64,000 nt of DNA from Acholoe squamosa. Its lineage: Eukaryota; Annelida; Polychaeta; Phyllodocida; Polynoidae. Location: the NCBI GenBank assembly GCA_949317995.1, contig OX439039.1, positions 16,483,282-16,547,281 on the forward strand, written 5' to 3'. Below are positions 12,241-24,443 of the stretch, piece after piece. Position numbers and translations under genes: made by a program. The notes below the pieces were generated by a model. That model saw nothing but the letters and a program-made list of their open reading frames with translations, did not search any database and was not told the origin of the DNA. Positions within the stretch are counted from its first letter, which is position 1; the number at the start of each line of letters is the position of its first letter.

Positions 12241-13040
12241 TATGCAATGAGAGTCCCTCAGAATCTGAGGGGATTTATGTTCCAAGATGGATACCTGATC
12301 GACCTTCATTTATTACTAAAATATTGTTGTCTTACTTAGCTCAATAACATCAATATTACAGAGAAACAAATAAGGCTATATAACATAAAGCAAAGGGTTT
12401 ATGCTATACAAATCTAAGACGTCCTATATATTGTTAGAATCCTCGTGAATTCAAACAACTCAAATGCCGGCATGCTCTACGGAAACCTTTACGGAAAGAT
12501 GGTTAATCTCAAATTGCTGCTATTAGGCCGGTGCATCCTCTAGTGCAGCAAAAATGTCAAGAAGTTTCATTGATCACAGCTACAATCCCTGCTTAATAGA
12601 TGCAACAATGCACATATACGCTGCCCAAAAATTGATTTAGTCCATTTTCCAAAGTAGGACCATGACCAGCAGATTGAGAGAGTCAATGGCTCCATCTTAG
12701 TTTCTGTTTGGGTTCCCAGACCATTGTGTCTTGGTGTGTGATATAGAACTTGTTGGCTGTTTCATAAGCCACATGTAAAACTAGTCCTGAATCTGTCATT
12801 TCTAAAATTAGCTGCCTTGCAAATTTTGAAATGGTTATCCCATTGTTCTATAGACTTGTAGCATACTTTGTCAACTTGTGAAACATCCCACTGCAGTGCC
12901 AGTACCAATGCTACTGCCAGAGTGCAGTTCATTCAGCCAAAAGAGATAATGTTGATAATGAGATTGATGACTGAAGATGAATAAGATGAAATACTAGAAC
13001 GGCAAGAAGAAAATTCAAAATGCATTATAACTTAAGTCCT
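12240..13040. other. No gene recognised
   Basis: AT-rich intergenic sequence; nothing identifiable by eye. Confidence 0.4.
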
Positions 13041-13059
13041 GAATTAACAAGAAATGCGG

Positions 13060-13220
13060 TTGTGACCGCGTTAAAAAACGCCTCCCGCCGTTAATGTCGG
13101 TATTCAGTAATTTTGTATTGTGAGACCTCATCACATGGGGCAAATGCAATCATCATAGCGCACTCCCGTACCGCTTCGCGGTACCACCGCTACGCAGCGT
13201 GGGAGGCGCTAAAAAATATA
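13060..13220. repeat. GC-rich MITE-like insertion
   Basis: In otherwise AT-rich DNA, AACGCCTCCC at 13,077-13,086 is nearly the reverse complement of GGGAGGCGCT at 13,201-13,210, and A-runs lie beside each. The interior has a perfect 7-bp stem with a TTC loop (GTACCGC at 13,168-13,174, GCGGTAC at 13,178-13,184). Composition and symmetry suggest a small foldback element; target duplications were not resolved. Confidence 0.45.
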
Positions 13221-13429
13221 TGACAAAAAGAGCACATATTTCACCAATTTGATTGCGAATACTATGATTCTTATGGGCTTGAGGATTGAGCAATGGTGAA
13301 GGTGTATCGAAATGGGTTCAATACTTGATGTATCTGGATTATTGGCAAATGGAAGCAGCCTGTGACAAAGGGTTTTTTAGAGAGTCCCTCTGATGAAGAC
13401 ATATGCAATACTCAGCAAGCCCAGATATA

Positions 13430-14210
13430 AAGTTAAAAACTCAACACGTGCCTTTCACACATAAATACAATGTTATGATAAATCAGTAACTGTCAGAAAA
13501 GGGGTGGAATCTGAGTGGGGAGTGGGGCTGCTGGAGAGAAGACCGTTGGAGTTAAGGGGCTGAGTAATATTGATGCCTCTGCAGGGGAGGATTCCCCAGA
13601 TTACCTGGCCCTCTCCTTTCTCATTTTAGAGCATATGTCCTGATTGGATCACCCTCTATCTCACCACTGCCATTTTCTTATTATGAGATAACCTGTAGTG
13701 TGCCATCGCTAATTCTAATATATAGAATAACATGCATATTAAGTTAAGGAAAACAGTAGGGAGACACAATGGACACTCATAACACTATTTGAATAGCATC
13801 CCACTTAAATTGGCTATAGGTAATGGTTAGGCCCATTAAACTGTTGTCTGATAAGTCCGATGTATATATCATATAAGTTGAGTGGACCTTTTGATTATAG
13901 GCATAGCGAACAATAAAAAAAAAACAATTAGAATATACAAATTTGAAAAGCGATAATATTCAGATGATAAGAGAGTGCTTCACAGATCTTCCATGAGGAT
14001 AGTTACCAGGCGGCAGATTCAGCAAAAAGAAAGCTGTAAATATTGACTACTTTTCTCTTTCCTTGCTGACTGGCATGAGTGTTATGTTCAGAAACCCTAT
14101 GGCGAGATGCATATTAGACAACTCCAATAGGGAATGAACGATTTATTAAGGGCAGAAAATTGAAATTTGTTAAAGGGTGGGAGGCAAGACCAGGCCCTGC
14201 AGATTCAAAG
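13430..14210. repeat. Duplicon blocks F and A, copy in unit 1
   Basis: Starts with CTCAACACGTGCCTTTCACAC (partner at 43,695), then block F at 13,500-13,740 (partner 19,630-19,880), then block A at about 14,085-14,205 with GAAATTTGTTA (partners 20,600 and 44,055). The downstream half of block A is missing compared with the 44-kb copy. No coding frame is conserved. Confidence 0.65.
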
Positions 14211-14880
14211 GAAAACCCCTCTCACGTCAACTGGAAATTGGTCTCAGCTTTTCTTAGACACTTTAGTTAAATAACCAGTTTACTCTTCAAGTAATTGATA
14301 TCTTCTAAAAACAAAATCTGTTTATAAAGTTTGTAACTCTAGACAAAATACATATGGCTACTGGAAGAAATAAGGTGGTGTGATAAAGGAAACAAAGTTT
14401 CAGCAAAGCATAGAAGAGAGATCTGCACCAAAGCTAGGCATGTTAGGCTTACAGGAAAAAAAAAGCAGTTACTGAGTTTGTCAGCCTGTCAGGTAACTAT
14501 ACACAGTGTGGGTGGGGAGCTGCTCATAAGCAGATCTAGAGGGCAGTATGAACATATTAGGTGTGAAAACGACTCAGCTGACCCACATAGTTCCTACACA
14601 CCTCTCTACATGGCACACAGCCAGCCATATTTAGGGAAGGTCAGGGTGAGGGGTGGGCAGAGGTAGGCCAGAGGCACATGGAAAGGCAAGGCAACCAGGT
14701 ACAACATGTGCCAAATATGGAAGGTCAAGGGGTGAGAAGAATGCGAGAGTAAGGGTGAACAATGGATGCCTGCTGCAGCAGAGTCTGGGCCTGAATAGGA
14801 TGTCTAAGCCGAGGACAGAACAATGATGGATGATGCTACTAGGGCTTCCATATATATAGCGCGGTGGGAATATGAACAAT
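14210..14880. repeat. Duplicon block B, copy in unit 1
   Basis: Aligns with 20,930-21,500 and 44,450-45,000. The shared core includes CAGCCTGTCAGG followed by a GTGTGGGTGGGGAGCTGCTC-like stretch. A 62-codon frame at 14,478 and a 117-codon frame at 44,539 overlap the core, but they shift register at an A-run just upstream, so this is not a conserved exon. Confidence 0.65.
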
Positions 14881-14895
14881 GGCAGTATTTAGCGT

Positions 14896-15014
14896 TTAAT
14901 CAATGTTATGAGACAGCATGAGTGGGTTTATGGGTTCAATATTCCATGACCCGTGCAGTGGGGAGTGGAATATTGAACCCTAAACCCATGAGTGCTGTCT
15001 CATAACTTGATTAA
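14896..15014. repeat. 119-bp imperfect palindrome
   Basis: The arm at 14,896-14,946 is the near-exact reverse complement of 14,966-15,014 (inner part GGTTCAATATTCCA against TGGAATATTGAACC), around a 19-bp loop. It begins and ends with TTAATCAA / TTGATTAA. Compared with the other duplicon copies, it sits where block C would be expected, so it is probably a small foldback element inserted here. Confidence 0.7.
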
Positions 15015-15152
15015 TGTGTTTATCTAACATATTTCTCCATTTTGTGTTAATTTCTTACCTTATAACTCCAAAAATAAATCCAGGAGAAGACATTTTGTTA
15101 GGTTGAGCGGTCGAAAAATAGACTTGACCATGTTGTCAGCGGAAGACATCCT

Positions 15153-15290
15153 GAATAGAATAGAATAGAATTTTCTCTGCGCTGCAAAATTCTATTCTAT
15201 TCCCTAAAGTATCAATTTTAAAGTGATAGCCCTGCGCGGCAAAATACTATTCTATTCCTTAAAGTATAAATTTTAAATTAATAGCCCTAA
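15153..15290. repeat. Hairpin and 55-bp tandem repeat
   Basis: GAATAGAATAGAATTTT at 15,158-15,174 pairs perfectly with 15,186-15,202 across an 11-bp loop. From 15,178 a 55-bp unit beginning TGCGC(T/G)GCAAAAT is repeated at 15,233, each copy ending in ATAGCCCT. A further partial AGATTCTATTCTGATCT follows. Purpose unknown. Confidence 0.65.
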
Positions 15291-15309
15291 TTAAGATTCT
15301 ATTCTGATC

Positions 15310-17560
15310 TCATTCAATTGCAATCATTACCAATTTGATAGGGCGTGCCATTGGGTAGGATTTCTGAAGTGATCCTTTAACATTTCCATTGCACATATCT
15401 GTTAAAACTTGCATTCTGCCATGGCAATCAAGCGGCTGTTGATTTTCCACAGAATGGTGACCATGTTTATTATTGTCTTAGTCATGAGATCAGTTACTGA
15501 TGTATGGCTGAGTCCATCAGGGTCTATTGAGACAATGGTGAGCAAACTGCTTTTCCCCATGCATATTGATTTCATGCCCCACTATCAGGAGATGCACTAA
15601 ATCATCTTGCATTCATTTGACTAAGTGTACCCTGGGGCTATTAGATAGAAGGCTAATTCTGTATCACTAAGCAACAGACCATGTACATCTACTATGAGGT
15701 CGTGAGGCACTATTAAATCAATGTGCCTCACGGGACAGAGTGGATATGACCCGGAACTTATGATCTGCTATTATTTATAAACAATCAGTGTTTCTGGTAA
15801 TGTAGTGGGATTTTTACCTAAAGATGAACACCATGCTAACCATCCTTGTAGTTATTCTAAAACTATTTGCTCTCACTGCATAGATAGAAAAAAAGAGCAT
15901 CATTTAATTATACTGAGTCAAACCCTGTGTTGTAGATGTTATAATCATGTCTGTGATAATAGAGTCAAATTACCTGTGTCAATCCTTGCCATATATGACT
16001 ATAGCTCCTCAGTTCATACACATGAAAGGGCCACGAAAAGTCGGCAAAATTTGATTAAACAAAACCATTCTGTGTTTCGCTGGCATCAATGTCATATGGT
16101 AGGATCTGGGCTTATTACCAGCAGATAAAAGGCAGAGGTCAATCAGTAACCCCAGGGCAGTAACTAGATTCAGGAGAACTTACTTTGAGTCTGGGTATGT
16201 TACATAACCCTTGAAGAACGGTTAATAATGGGAGCTGTAGAATCAATGCCAATAATCGCTCTCCACTGCTGACTGTAACGCATTTTAGGCAGTGGATTAT
16301 TCAAATTGCACATCTAGACTAACCGAGAATTATGTCATCTGGTAGGTAGCAATCAGATTTAACCACAGCCTGGCACAGGAGGTCTGATTGTATGGCATGT
16401 TTAAACTAACTAGAGCAAACGGCACAAAATGCTCTTCCATTAATCTCAAAGTATTGGTGTATTTGTTGTATACTCAAAGATGTTAACTGGTAGAAAAGGC
16501 TTACCATGCAGGGTGTGAATATCAAAGGTTTTTATTCACTTTTAGCGTGTCCATCATCACTGCACGTGTGCATTGTGTGATTGAGAATCTCTGTGAACTG
16601 CCGATCACAGAACTATTAAAGAGGCTAAAATTATGTTTATGTGACACTTGATCTCTGTGTCCGGCTACAGACTGAAAGATGAATGATGCAAGGTCAGTTC
16701 ATTGCATATGGAGAAAGAAGGGTTATAATGTCCTCTAATTATTGTCATGTCAGAAGAAAGATGAGGACTAGGAAGATGACCTCAGTCGTGTTTAAATTCT
16801 TGAAAGAAATTCAGCTGTTAATTTACATAAATATTGCTACATGTCCCCAAGTTCTTTTGGAAAACAATAAGTCTAATGTCTGTCTGTATTGGCTAGACTT
16901 CATATTGTGTCCCTTGGCAGTGGTAAGAACGTAACTTCCTTCGCCTGCCTCAACCAATAAGAGATTGTAGAGAGCCATCACTAAGGGAACAACGTCTCTT
17001 AATTTGCTGTAAGAAAGGGTTCCCTCGAGAGAATAATATAAGGGATATTTTTTTTCTCAATCATCCAGTATACAGTATATTTTTGGCGTGTGCAAACAAC
17101 TAACTTTTTACCTCAGACTGAAAGATAGAAATACATGCAACATGATATTCTCAGTCATACCTTTCAGTGACCTGTGATTTGGGGACCAAAGTAATGAATC
17201 TCTCTCGATTCTAAGACATTCTATGAGCTACCGCCTTGCAACAGACTGAGTGATGAGACATCAGAAGTATGGAAAAAAAGAAAGATGTGGCATGGGTGAA
17301 TTCATCTCATAATTATGAAAATAAACAACCACACCCTACCAACTCCTCCTAGAGTGTTGTGTAAGAGCCTGTGACATGTCAAACAGTGTGATATTGCTGA
17401 ATTTCTTTTTTTTTGTGGTACCTACATGTTAATCTTTGTGTGCATTTTCTTCTAATATGCCATCACAATTGTATTATTAAATGATCCCCCCTTACACAAT
17501 AGTCATGTGAGAGATCATGTGGTAAACAAATATTTTACATTCATATAATTACGCTAGTGT
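15310..17560. repeat. Duplicon block D and downstream, copy in unit 1
   Basis: Long collinear match to 45,360-47,860. Shared landmarks include GGGTAGGATTTCTGAAGTGA, CTGTTGATTTTCCACA, TGTTATAATCATGTCT and AATCAATGCCAATAAT. The first part is also present at 21,830-22,050. The 45-kb copy carries about 0.5 kb extra near 47.15-47.69 kb. Frames here (such as 15,805-16,128) are not open in the partner. Confidence 0.75.
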
Positions 17561-17569
17561 GCTCTCGAT

Positions 17570-18480
17570 ATCACACATACAGAGATGCCTGTTTATAGGT
17601 CTGGCGGTTATAGCCAGCTGCCCACTGTATAAACATTGGGATACAGGAGGATCTGGGGATTTGGACAAGGTGGAGGTGGGTAAGACAGGGATCAGCCCTT
17701 AATGCAAGTGGACAGTAGGCTAAGAAGGGTAGCCTTGGTGATGTATTATTGCATGACCCGGTAAGATTGTAGTGTTGATTGGACCAAAATATGGAGCATC
17801 ACTTCCCACCCCATACCTTTCTAACATGTACAAATCATTAGAAGATGTGGGCACTTCTGAAAAGGCTGTAAGATGTGAAAATTTTAGAGTTGGATGCCTC
17901 GCAGAGGACTTTACATGGAGTGGTTAAGGACTGTATATATGTATCGGCTAAGGAGACAAGAAGTACTAAAGTCCTCTAGCAGGTTTGAGCAGGACACCGA
18001 TCAAATATGAATGGTTTGGGTCATTCAGTAGGGAAATCTTCATAGGGATGGTAGGAAAAAGATACTTACAACTATATATGAGTGAGATCCGATAGGGAGA
18101 TCACCTGACCCATGTAGTTTCCAGCTCCCTCTCACATCCACACCACTATCTACCACCCACATAATGAGACTGGTAAAGAGCCAAAGAGCCAAAGGGTGCG
18201 TGGAGCAAGACAAGGGGCAAGTCAAAGCCATATGGTATACCATGGGGTATGGGGAGGGGGGAATCTATAGTGAGATTTGAGCAGTGCAAAACAAGAGAGG
18301 TGAGATTATTGCAGAAGCCTGATAATAATATTGGCTGATGCAAAGACAGAGTATGGATGAAGAGTGGTTTGGGAGACATGTATCTCTTAAGGATAATAAC
18401 AATGCAGTGTGTGCTGCAAATAGGAGTATGGAAAATACCTTTAGGACATTTCAAGACAGCTGGTCCCTATACAATCATAC
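17570..18480. repeat. Duplicon blocks S1 and S2, copy 1
   Basis: S1 contains GGGATACAGGAGGATCTGGG and TGATGTATTATTGCATGACC and matches 47,950-48,215 closely. S2 (about 18,040-18,480) matches 34,330-34,830, and in two pieces 49,010-49,120 and 50,740-51,045, the latter split by a LINE. S1 marks the start of the repeating unit and gives the cleanest spacing, about 14.2 kb from 33.76 to 47.95 kb. Confidence 0.8.
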
Positions 18481-18639
18481 ACATAAATGTGGTAGAGCTA
18501 TTGGGGCACTGGAAGCACAAATGAAGATATGTACACTTGTATGGCTATTAATGGTTTCATATGTCTATTTGAAGAGAAGCCTTTATCAGTTAAATTAATA
18601 TACTCATTATCATCTTCTCAGCTAAAATCAGGAAAGGAT

Positions 18640-19480
18640 AAGAGTATACTGTTAACTGTAGCAATGGCTGTCTATGAGAACAACCCAGCTGTGCCAAAAA
18701 CATATGACCCACACACCTCAGGGACAATCTGTTTGAGTTCTACCACACTTTACTGGAGACAACAGTCTCTCTTCAACCTACAGTTCTGCATGGCCCTAGA
18801 GGTATCATATTTCATACAGCATAGGGGATGCTGTGTTGAAAAACCCAGGGTGAAAAGCTGAACGCAATTGCGAGCTATGGCTATGCTTCTATGGTCTATA
18901 CAAAAAATTATTTCTTTGGCAACAAATCAAGATTAGTTTTCAAAATATCTACTGTAGTAAGGCCCATGTCATAAGCCATTTTAGATTCGCAAAAAATGTT
19001 TGACCTATGTTGTCCAAAACACAAAATATGACCTCGGTTTATTATGTACACACTGGAATCAGAGTGTGGAAGTTAAAAAACTCTCCATTCAGCTATATGC
19101 CTAGATAATTATCGATCAGACATGGGGCCAGATACAAATGACCTAATTACTAAATTAGTTAATATTTTCACTTTCAGGTGAACAAAATGGCGCCCTTATT
19201 AGATTGTCTTGAGGATAGTGGTAGTTACTGATGTTTAGGTGACTAAGTGAATGTCTACTGCGACACTGGTGAGAGGACTAACTTTTTCTCTATGGTTCCA
19301 TATCTTTTTTATTTCACGCCCTGCTGTGTGAAGTCAGGGGCCTTGCTATATCATATCTTTCATTGACTTGACTCTGTGTGCCCTGCAGTCCTTATATGGA
19401 TGACTTCTGTCTTCCCTGCTACAGACTAGGGACTAAATGGTAGAGAAAGAGGGCTGTATTAAATCATTGCAGCCCATTGG
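18640..19480. repeat. Duplicon blocks C and D', copy in unit 2
   Basis: Matches 37,410-37,596 plus 38,757-39,700, and 51,800-52,441 plus 53,318 onwards. It keeps the sequence uninterrupted at the point where the 52-kb copy has a transposon (GCAGCCCATTGGACACATTT at about 19,470), so it serves as the empty site. A 110-codon frame at 18,529-18,861 shifts register in the other copies. Confidence 0.75.
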
Positions 19481-19619
19481 ACACATTTGGAAGAAGTCAT
19501 CATCATTGTGTACAAGGATATGTCTCGTATTTATATAAGTGATGCATGTAGGAATCAGTTTCTGACCATTTCTAACCGGATGAAGAAAATGTTATAGATA
19601 TCTAAAATACTCAACATTG

Positions 19620-22050
19620 TGATATATCAGTAGCTGCCAGCTAAGAGAGGAGACTGTGGGAGTTGATGGCCTGAGTAATATTGATGCCCCTGGAGGGGAG
19701 GATTGGCAGGATTACCTGGTCCTGCCCTTTCTAAGGTGGGAGCTTTTGCCCTGATCAGATCAACCTGTGTCTCAGCACTACCCTGATATAATCTTCTCCT
19801 TGTGAGATAGCTACTGATGCATCATTGCTGATTCTAAAAAATAGCATAGAATATTCTGGAAACAATTAGGATTCACTGCTGACAGGCACTATTGTGTGTA
19901 TCTGTGAGCACTTGTACAAGTGCTGATTACCGGCCTTCCATGACACAGTCTGTGTGTCATCCCCACTATATTGGCCCTAGGGCCATGGAACTATTATCTG
20001 AGAAGTCAAATGTATAGATAGTTGCTGATAGTCCAAATATGTATGTGGATATAATATTCAGCCAGCTTGCAATTCAAAGGTTGTTGAACTTTTTCAAAGA
20101 TGCTAACTAAGTACCAACCCCTGCAAAGGGCATGCTATAGTGATAATAACTCTACAGGCTATCAAGTATAAAAACTTTAAAACCCTTCCTTCTCAGCTCT
20201 GATGAGAGGTTTTCTCATAAGATATGCAATATAATGGATATTGTGTCAAATCTGGAGAAAGGATTCCGAAGGTTTACTCATGATGCTTGCTGTTTATAAG
20301 ATGAGTTGAGCATACCTTTTGATATTAGGCATACACAACAGTGAAGTACTTAGACTGTACATATCTGAAAAAAGGTATGGTAGGATAATGCTTATTTTCA
20401 TGATGACTTGCCTATATTTTATCAATGTTTGCAAAACTGACAATATATTCATCATGGATAGTTATCATGTAACAAAGCAGCCAAAAGAAAGCTAATTTTG
20501 GACAACTAAAAGCTCAGAAACCATATAGTAAGATGCATAATAGGCAAACCAGCACTAGCAGATAAAACCAGTTCAAGAGGGAATCTGGAACTTAGTAAGG
20601 GTAGAAAATTGAAATTGGTTATAGCGTCGCAGGCAAGACCAGGCCCTGCACATTAGCACAGAGCAATTGTGTGGTGGTCAGCAAAGGTATTCAAGAGCAG
20701 CTCAGGTACAGTGGCATAGAAGATCCTGAAAGTGGCAGCTCAAAGGTATGATGCACTACGGGGAAACGTCTCAGATACTTGCCCATTTACTAGGGAGCTT
20801 TTCTATAAATGGTTTAAGCAGTACTGCAAAACAGTACAGGACTTTGATAGTGGTAAATGTCATCATGGTTTGTCACAGCTGATTTGTTGACCAATTTACT
20901 CTGTTTGTATTTATTAGATACTGTAGGTAAAGAATTAGCATCTTCGTAAATAATCTCCTAAAAGAAAATCTGTTTATAAAGTTGGGAACTCTAGACAGAA
21001 TAAAAATGGTACTTGCTATAAGTTCCGGTAAAGCATAGAACAGATGGATCCACACAAAAGGTAGGCATGTTACAGACAAAAAGGCAGTTACTGGGTTTGT
21101 CAGCCTGTCAGGTTACTGTATGGAGTGTGGACAGGGAGTTGATCATAAGCAGATCTACACGGTGGTCTAAGCATGTTAGGTGCTAAAACAACTCAGCTCA
21201 CCCTCGTAGCTCATACACATCTCTCTTATATTTAGTCAAGTACATGGCAGACAACCACCCATATAATTGGTAGGTCAGGTGGGCAGAGGTAGGCCAAGGG
21301 CAAATGGCAAGGACACCGGGTACAGCCTAGGGTAAATATGGGAGGTCAGGGGTGAGGAGAATGAGAGAGGAAGGGGGAACAATGGATGCCAGCTGCAGCA
21401 GAGCCAAGGACAGAACAAGGATTGGTCATGTTAGTAGGGTTTCCCTATTTGAAGCTGGGTTGGAATATAAAACCAGCAGAAACATTAAACCTTGCAAAAA
21501 AGTCCTGTTGCACCACTATCAAATTTTTCAAATACACCAGCATTCGACATAAACATTGAGGTGGTAATACTCGAAATGACTGTTTATTCAAAACCACCCT
21601 GCTATGCCAGCACCATGATACAAAAACCCACACACCCCAAAACAATCATTGTGGGCTCTACACCAATTTATTAAAAAAGGTTTTTGGACTGGATCATCTA
21701 TAGCAACATGCAAATAGACGCACATTGTAGGCTGGGCCGCAACATGAGACAAGTAAACATTGCTCAGAATGTTTATGACATCGAGAAAAAATCTCATTCG
21801 ATTGCAATCAGTATGAATTTGATATGCAATGTAATTGGATAGGATGTCGGACTTGATCCTCTATCATTTCGGTACCATTTGGGTGTTTAAACCTGTGTTC
21901 TACCAGCCTATCAAGGAACTGTTGATTGTTCCACAAAATGGTGGCCATGTAACATTGTCTTATGCATGAGATCAGTTAATGATGTATAGCTGAGGGTCTG
22001 CAAGTTTATTGATTTCACGTCCTGCTGTCTTCAGTCAGGAACTGCACTAT
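19620..22050. repeat. Duplicon blocks F, A, B, C and D, copy in unit 2
   Basis: In order: block F (19,630-19,880), block A (20,370-20,880), block B (20,930-21,500), block C (21,560-21,670) and the first part of block D (21,790-22,050). The order equals that at 43,694-46,400. The remainder of block D is missing, and the sequence passes straight into the microsatellite and an S1 fragment at about 22,082 that receives the LTR retrotransposon. Confidence 0.7.
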
Positions 22051-22051
22051 A

Positions 22052-22132
22052 TCATATATATATATGTATATATATATATATCGGGATACAGGAGGATGGG
22101 GGATGGGGGGATATATATATATATATATATAT
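22052..22132. repeat. AT microsatellite with S1 fragment
   Basis: Two (AT)n tracts flank a short piece beginning CGGGATACAGGAGGAT, which is the start of duplicon block S1. The right tract abuts the 5' LTR and continues as (AT)n at 33,713-33,757 after the 3' LTR, so the retrotransposon split this microsatellite. Confidence 0.85.
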
Positions 22133-22528
22133 TGTGGCGTAGACCGAGCCGACGTCGGTGGATCCCGAAACCATCCTGGCATGGGGGCAGGGGAAGCCAG
22201 CGGAGACGGAGTCACGTCAGCATTGTGTAAAGTTGTGTTATTCGGAGTAGCGTCTCCGGCGGCGGTGTATGTTGTACATACACCAGCGCCGGTAGACTTG
22301 CAAGTGTATAAATACTGGAGGTGTCCCACCGGACAGTCAGTCTGGGTTTGGGGTGGCTATAGGACGCACCTGCACTTGCTCCAGAGAGGAGGAAAAGCGG
22401 CATATATATAGAGATATACTGAGCTGGTGTGGCAGAGCAAGCCAGGCAATAAAGGATACACGTTAATTATACTTGTCCGAGTTACTGGTCGTCATTCTCT
22501 TATCCGGAGGAGCTTAAAATACGCTACA
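22133..22528 (+). repeat. 5' LTR
   Basis: 396 bp, starting TG and ending CA, directly repeated at 33,317-33,712 with about 8 mismatches (7 transitions, 1 transversion), near 2 percent. It carries TATAAATA at 22,307-22,314 and AATAAA at 22,448-22,453, placing the U3-R-U5 order as expected. Confidence 0.97.
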
Positions 22529-22529
22529 T

Positions 22530-22543
22530 TGGTGACAGCGGTG
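22530..22543 (+). promoter_or_regulatory. Primer-binding site, tRNA-Leu-like
   Basis: TGGTGACAGCGGTG begins one base after the LTR. From memory, it is complementary at 13 of 14 positions to the 3' end of an animal leucine tRNA. This is where minus-strand DNA synthesis would be primed. Confidence 0.7.
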
Positions 22544-22571
22544 TTTTCAACGGATCCACGTGGGACTAGAG

Positions 22572-23947
22572 ATGGCGGAGGCAAGAATAACGGAAACAGA
22601 CTCATTGAAATTGGAAGGAGAAGGAGTTGGTCGGGGGACCCTCCTGGAAGTAGTGGACGAGGAGGTGACAATCAGAAGACCCACAGAAAGCAGACCTGGG
22701 GAACCATACCCCGAAAGGCAGGAGGAGCCTATGGATCGGAATTGGACGGGGGAAGGCAATCAGGTAGAGGTGGGAGGAGGGCGTGCAAGCCCGTAAACGA
22801 CTTCAGATGGCCATGGGAGAAGGAGGAGGTGGAGAGGGAGATACCCCGGAGGCCAAGCCGGGGGAGGCGCCAACCCAGAGTCAAGACGGAAAATACTTCA
22901 AGCATTACTCGGAGGAGATTGGAGGAAGGGTCAGAGGATTGGACGGAGGAGATGTGGGACCAGCTCCTAGAGACTCTCTCAAAGCATAGGAAGATAAAAC
23001 CGGCAGTGGAGGGACGGGAGGAAGGAAGAGGGACGGAGGGCCCTGACAACAAGGGAGAGGGGATGACTGTAAGAAAAGAGGTGGCCGGGGGAGAGCAACC
23101 ATCAGTGGATGAAACCCGGTTACCTGCTTTGCCGTCCCTATCTGGCGGAGCTGACGGCGAAGTGAGTGCAAAAGGAAAACCGGTGGTTAAACCCACAAAA
23201 TACGACGGGACGGGGGATCTAGGCGATTACCTCAACCACTTCGACCTGTGTGTGAAGGTGAATGGATGGGACGAGGCTGAGGCCGGCATGTTCCTAGGGC
23301 TGAGTTTGGCGGGGGCCGCTCGGAGGCTGTTGAATGGCAGAAAACCAGCTACGCCGGAAGGGTACACCGAACTCCGGAAGGCACTGGTCGAAAGGTTCGA
23401 GCCCACCAATTAAGAGGAGACCTATAAAGCTGTCCTCCGCACCAGGGTACGGAGGAAGGGGGAGGCGTTGCAAGAATTGAGGGAGGACCTGATGAAGTAC
23501 ACCCGGCTAGCTTACCCCGAGGCCGATGCCCAAACTACAGACACCCTGGTTTTGGACAGATTCCTGCTATGTTTGGATAATCCTCTAAGACAATGGGTCT
23601 ATCAGTCACAGCCAAAGGACCTACAAGCTGCCGTCATGACAGCCGTGGGGGCAGAAGCCTACCTGAAGGTGGAGCAGGAAACATCACAGAGGGTTAGGAC
23701 CGCTGACGCGTCGGTAAATGAGCATCTCAAAACCAACACCGACAGGATGGATAAAATGGTGGAACTAATGGACCGCATGGCTAAGAAGATGGAGGAGCCC
23801 CTCTCCACCGAAAAGAAGAGGCGGAGTACTGCCTGCTATGGGTGCGGCCAGGAAGGGCATTTCAAGCGGGAGTGCCCCAACAGGAGAACTGACAAACCTG
23901 GGGGGGCCCCCGAGACTGGAAAGGATGTTATTCCATCGGGAAACTAG
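22572..23947 (+). pseudogene. gag: Gag polyprotein, broken
   Basis: The likely start is ATG at 22,572, whose frame runs to 22,796. Coding character then passes through a second frame (about 22,790-22,920) into a third, which holds the capsid region (KYDGTGDLGDYLNHF), suggesting two indels. A TAA at 23,411-23,413 interrupts the capsid; the same frame continues to 23,947. Near the C-terminus is a CCHC zinc knuckle (CYGCGQEGHFKREC), typical of nucleocapsid, preceded by a Lys/Met-rich likely helical stretch. Gag forms the particle and packages element RNA. The N-terminal part is acidic and not recognised. Confidence 0.85.
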
Positions 23948-24443
23948 AACCGACCTCTACCCAAGGCCAGGTACAGGTCGGGGGATTGGGCCTATGAATA
24001 TTGTGCAAGGAAGGCGAGAGAGGGGCGGCGGAGGACTAATAGTGGAAGGCAAGTTGGAGGGAGCCGTTATACAGATGCTGGTAGATACTGGCGCCTCACT
24101 AAACCTTATCTCCCACGGGTGGTGGGAACGACACAGGGGTGATCGGCCGCTCCAAGAAACGGGGGAAGTTGTCTTTTCGGTGGATGGAAGACCCCTGAAA
24201 CGTAAAGATGAGGTGCAGGCTTCATTACAATTGGGGAGCAGGAGCACGAACGCAATGTTTATCGTGGGGGGCACAGGGACGGAAGGAATATTGGGCGCCG
24301 CCTTTCTACGAGAAAACCAGCTTGTGGTGGACGTGGCCAGGGGAAGATTAATCTGGACCCAACCAGAATCGGTGTGTCGAGTGGTGAGCACCTGCTCAGC
24401 AGTGGTCGGAGCGGGGAGGAAGCATTTCTGGAAGGCGTGGTGA
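23838..24443 (+). pseudogene. pol: Aspartic protease (start of pol)
   Basis: This frame overlaps the end of gag by about 110 bp and lies in the +1 register relative to gag. It holds the retropepsin active-site motif MLVDTGAS and, about 70 residues later, ILGAAFL, matching the family ILG motif. The frame is lost near 24,410, where reading moves to the reverse-transcriptase register. Retropepsins cleave Gag and Pol and work as dimers. Whether pol was reached by programmed frameshifting cannot be told from one damaged copy. Confidence 0.85.

Noticed and set aside
18529..18861. 110-codon frame in duplicon block C
   Set aside because: Copies at 37.4 and 51.8 kb have indels and stops in this frame.
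22009..22411. Frames with YIYIYI runs
   Set aside because: They are translations of the AT microsatellite and the LTR.
22427..22780. Gag frame extended upstream through the LTR end
   Set aside because: This part is the Gly/Arg-rich shadow of the ATG 22,572 frame and crosses the primer-binding site, so it is not a translated N-terminus.
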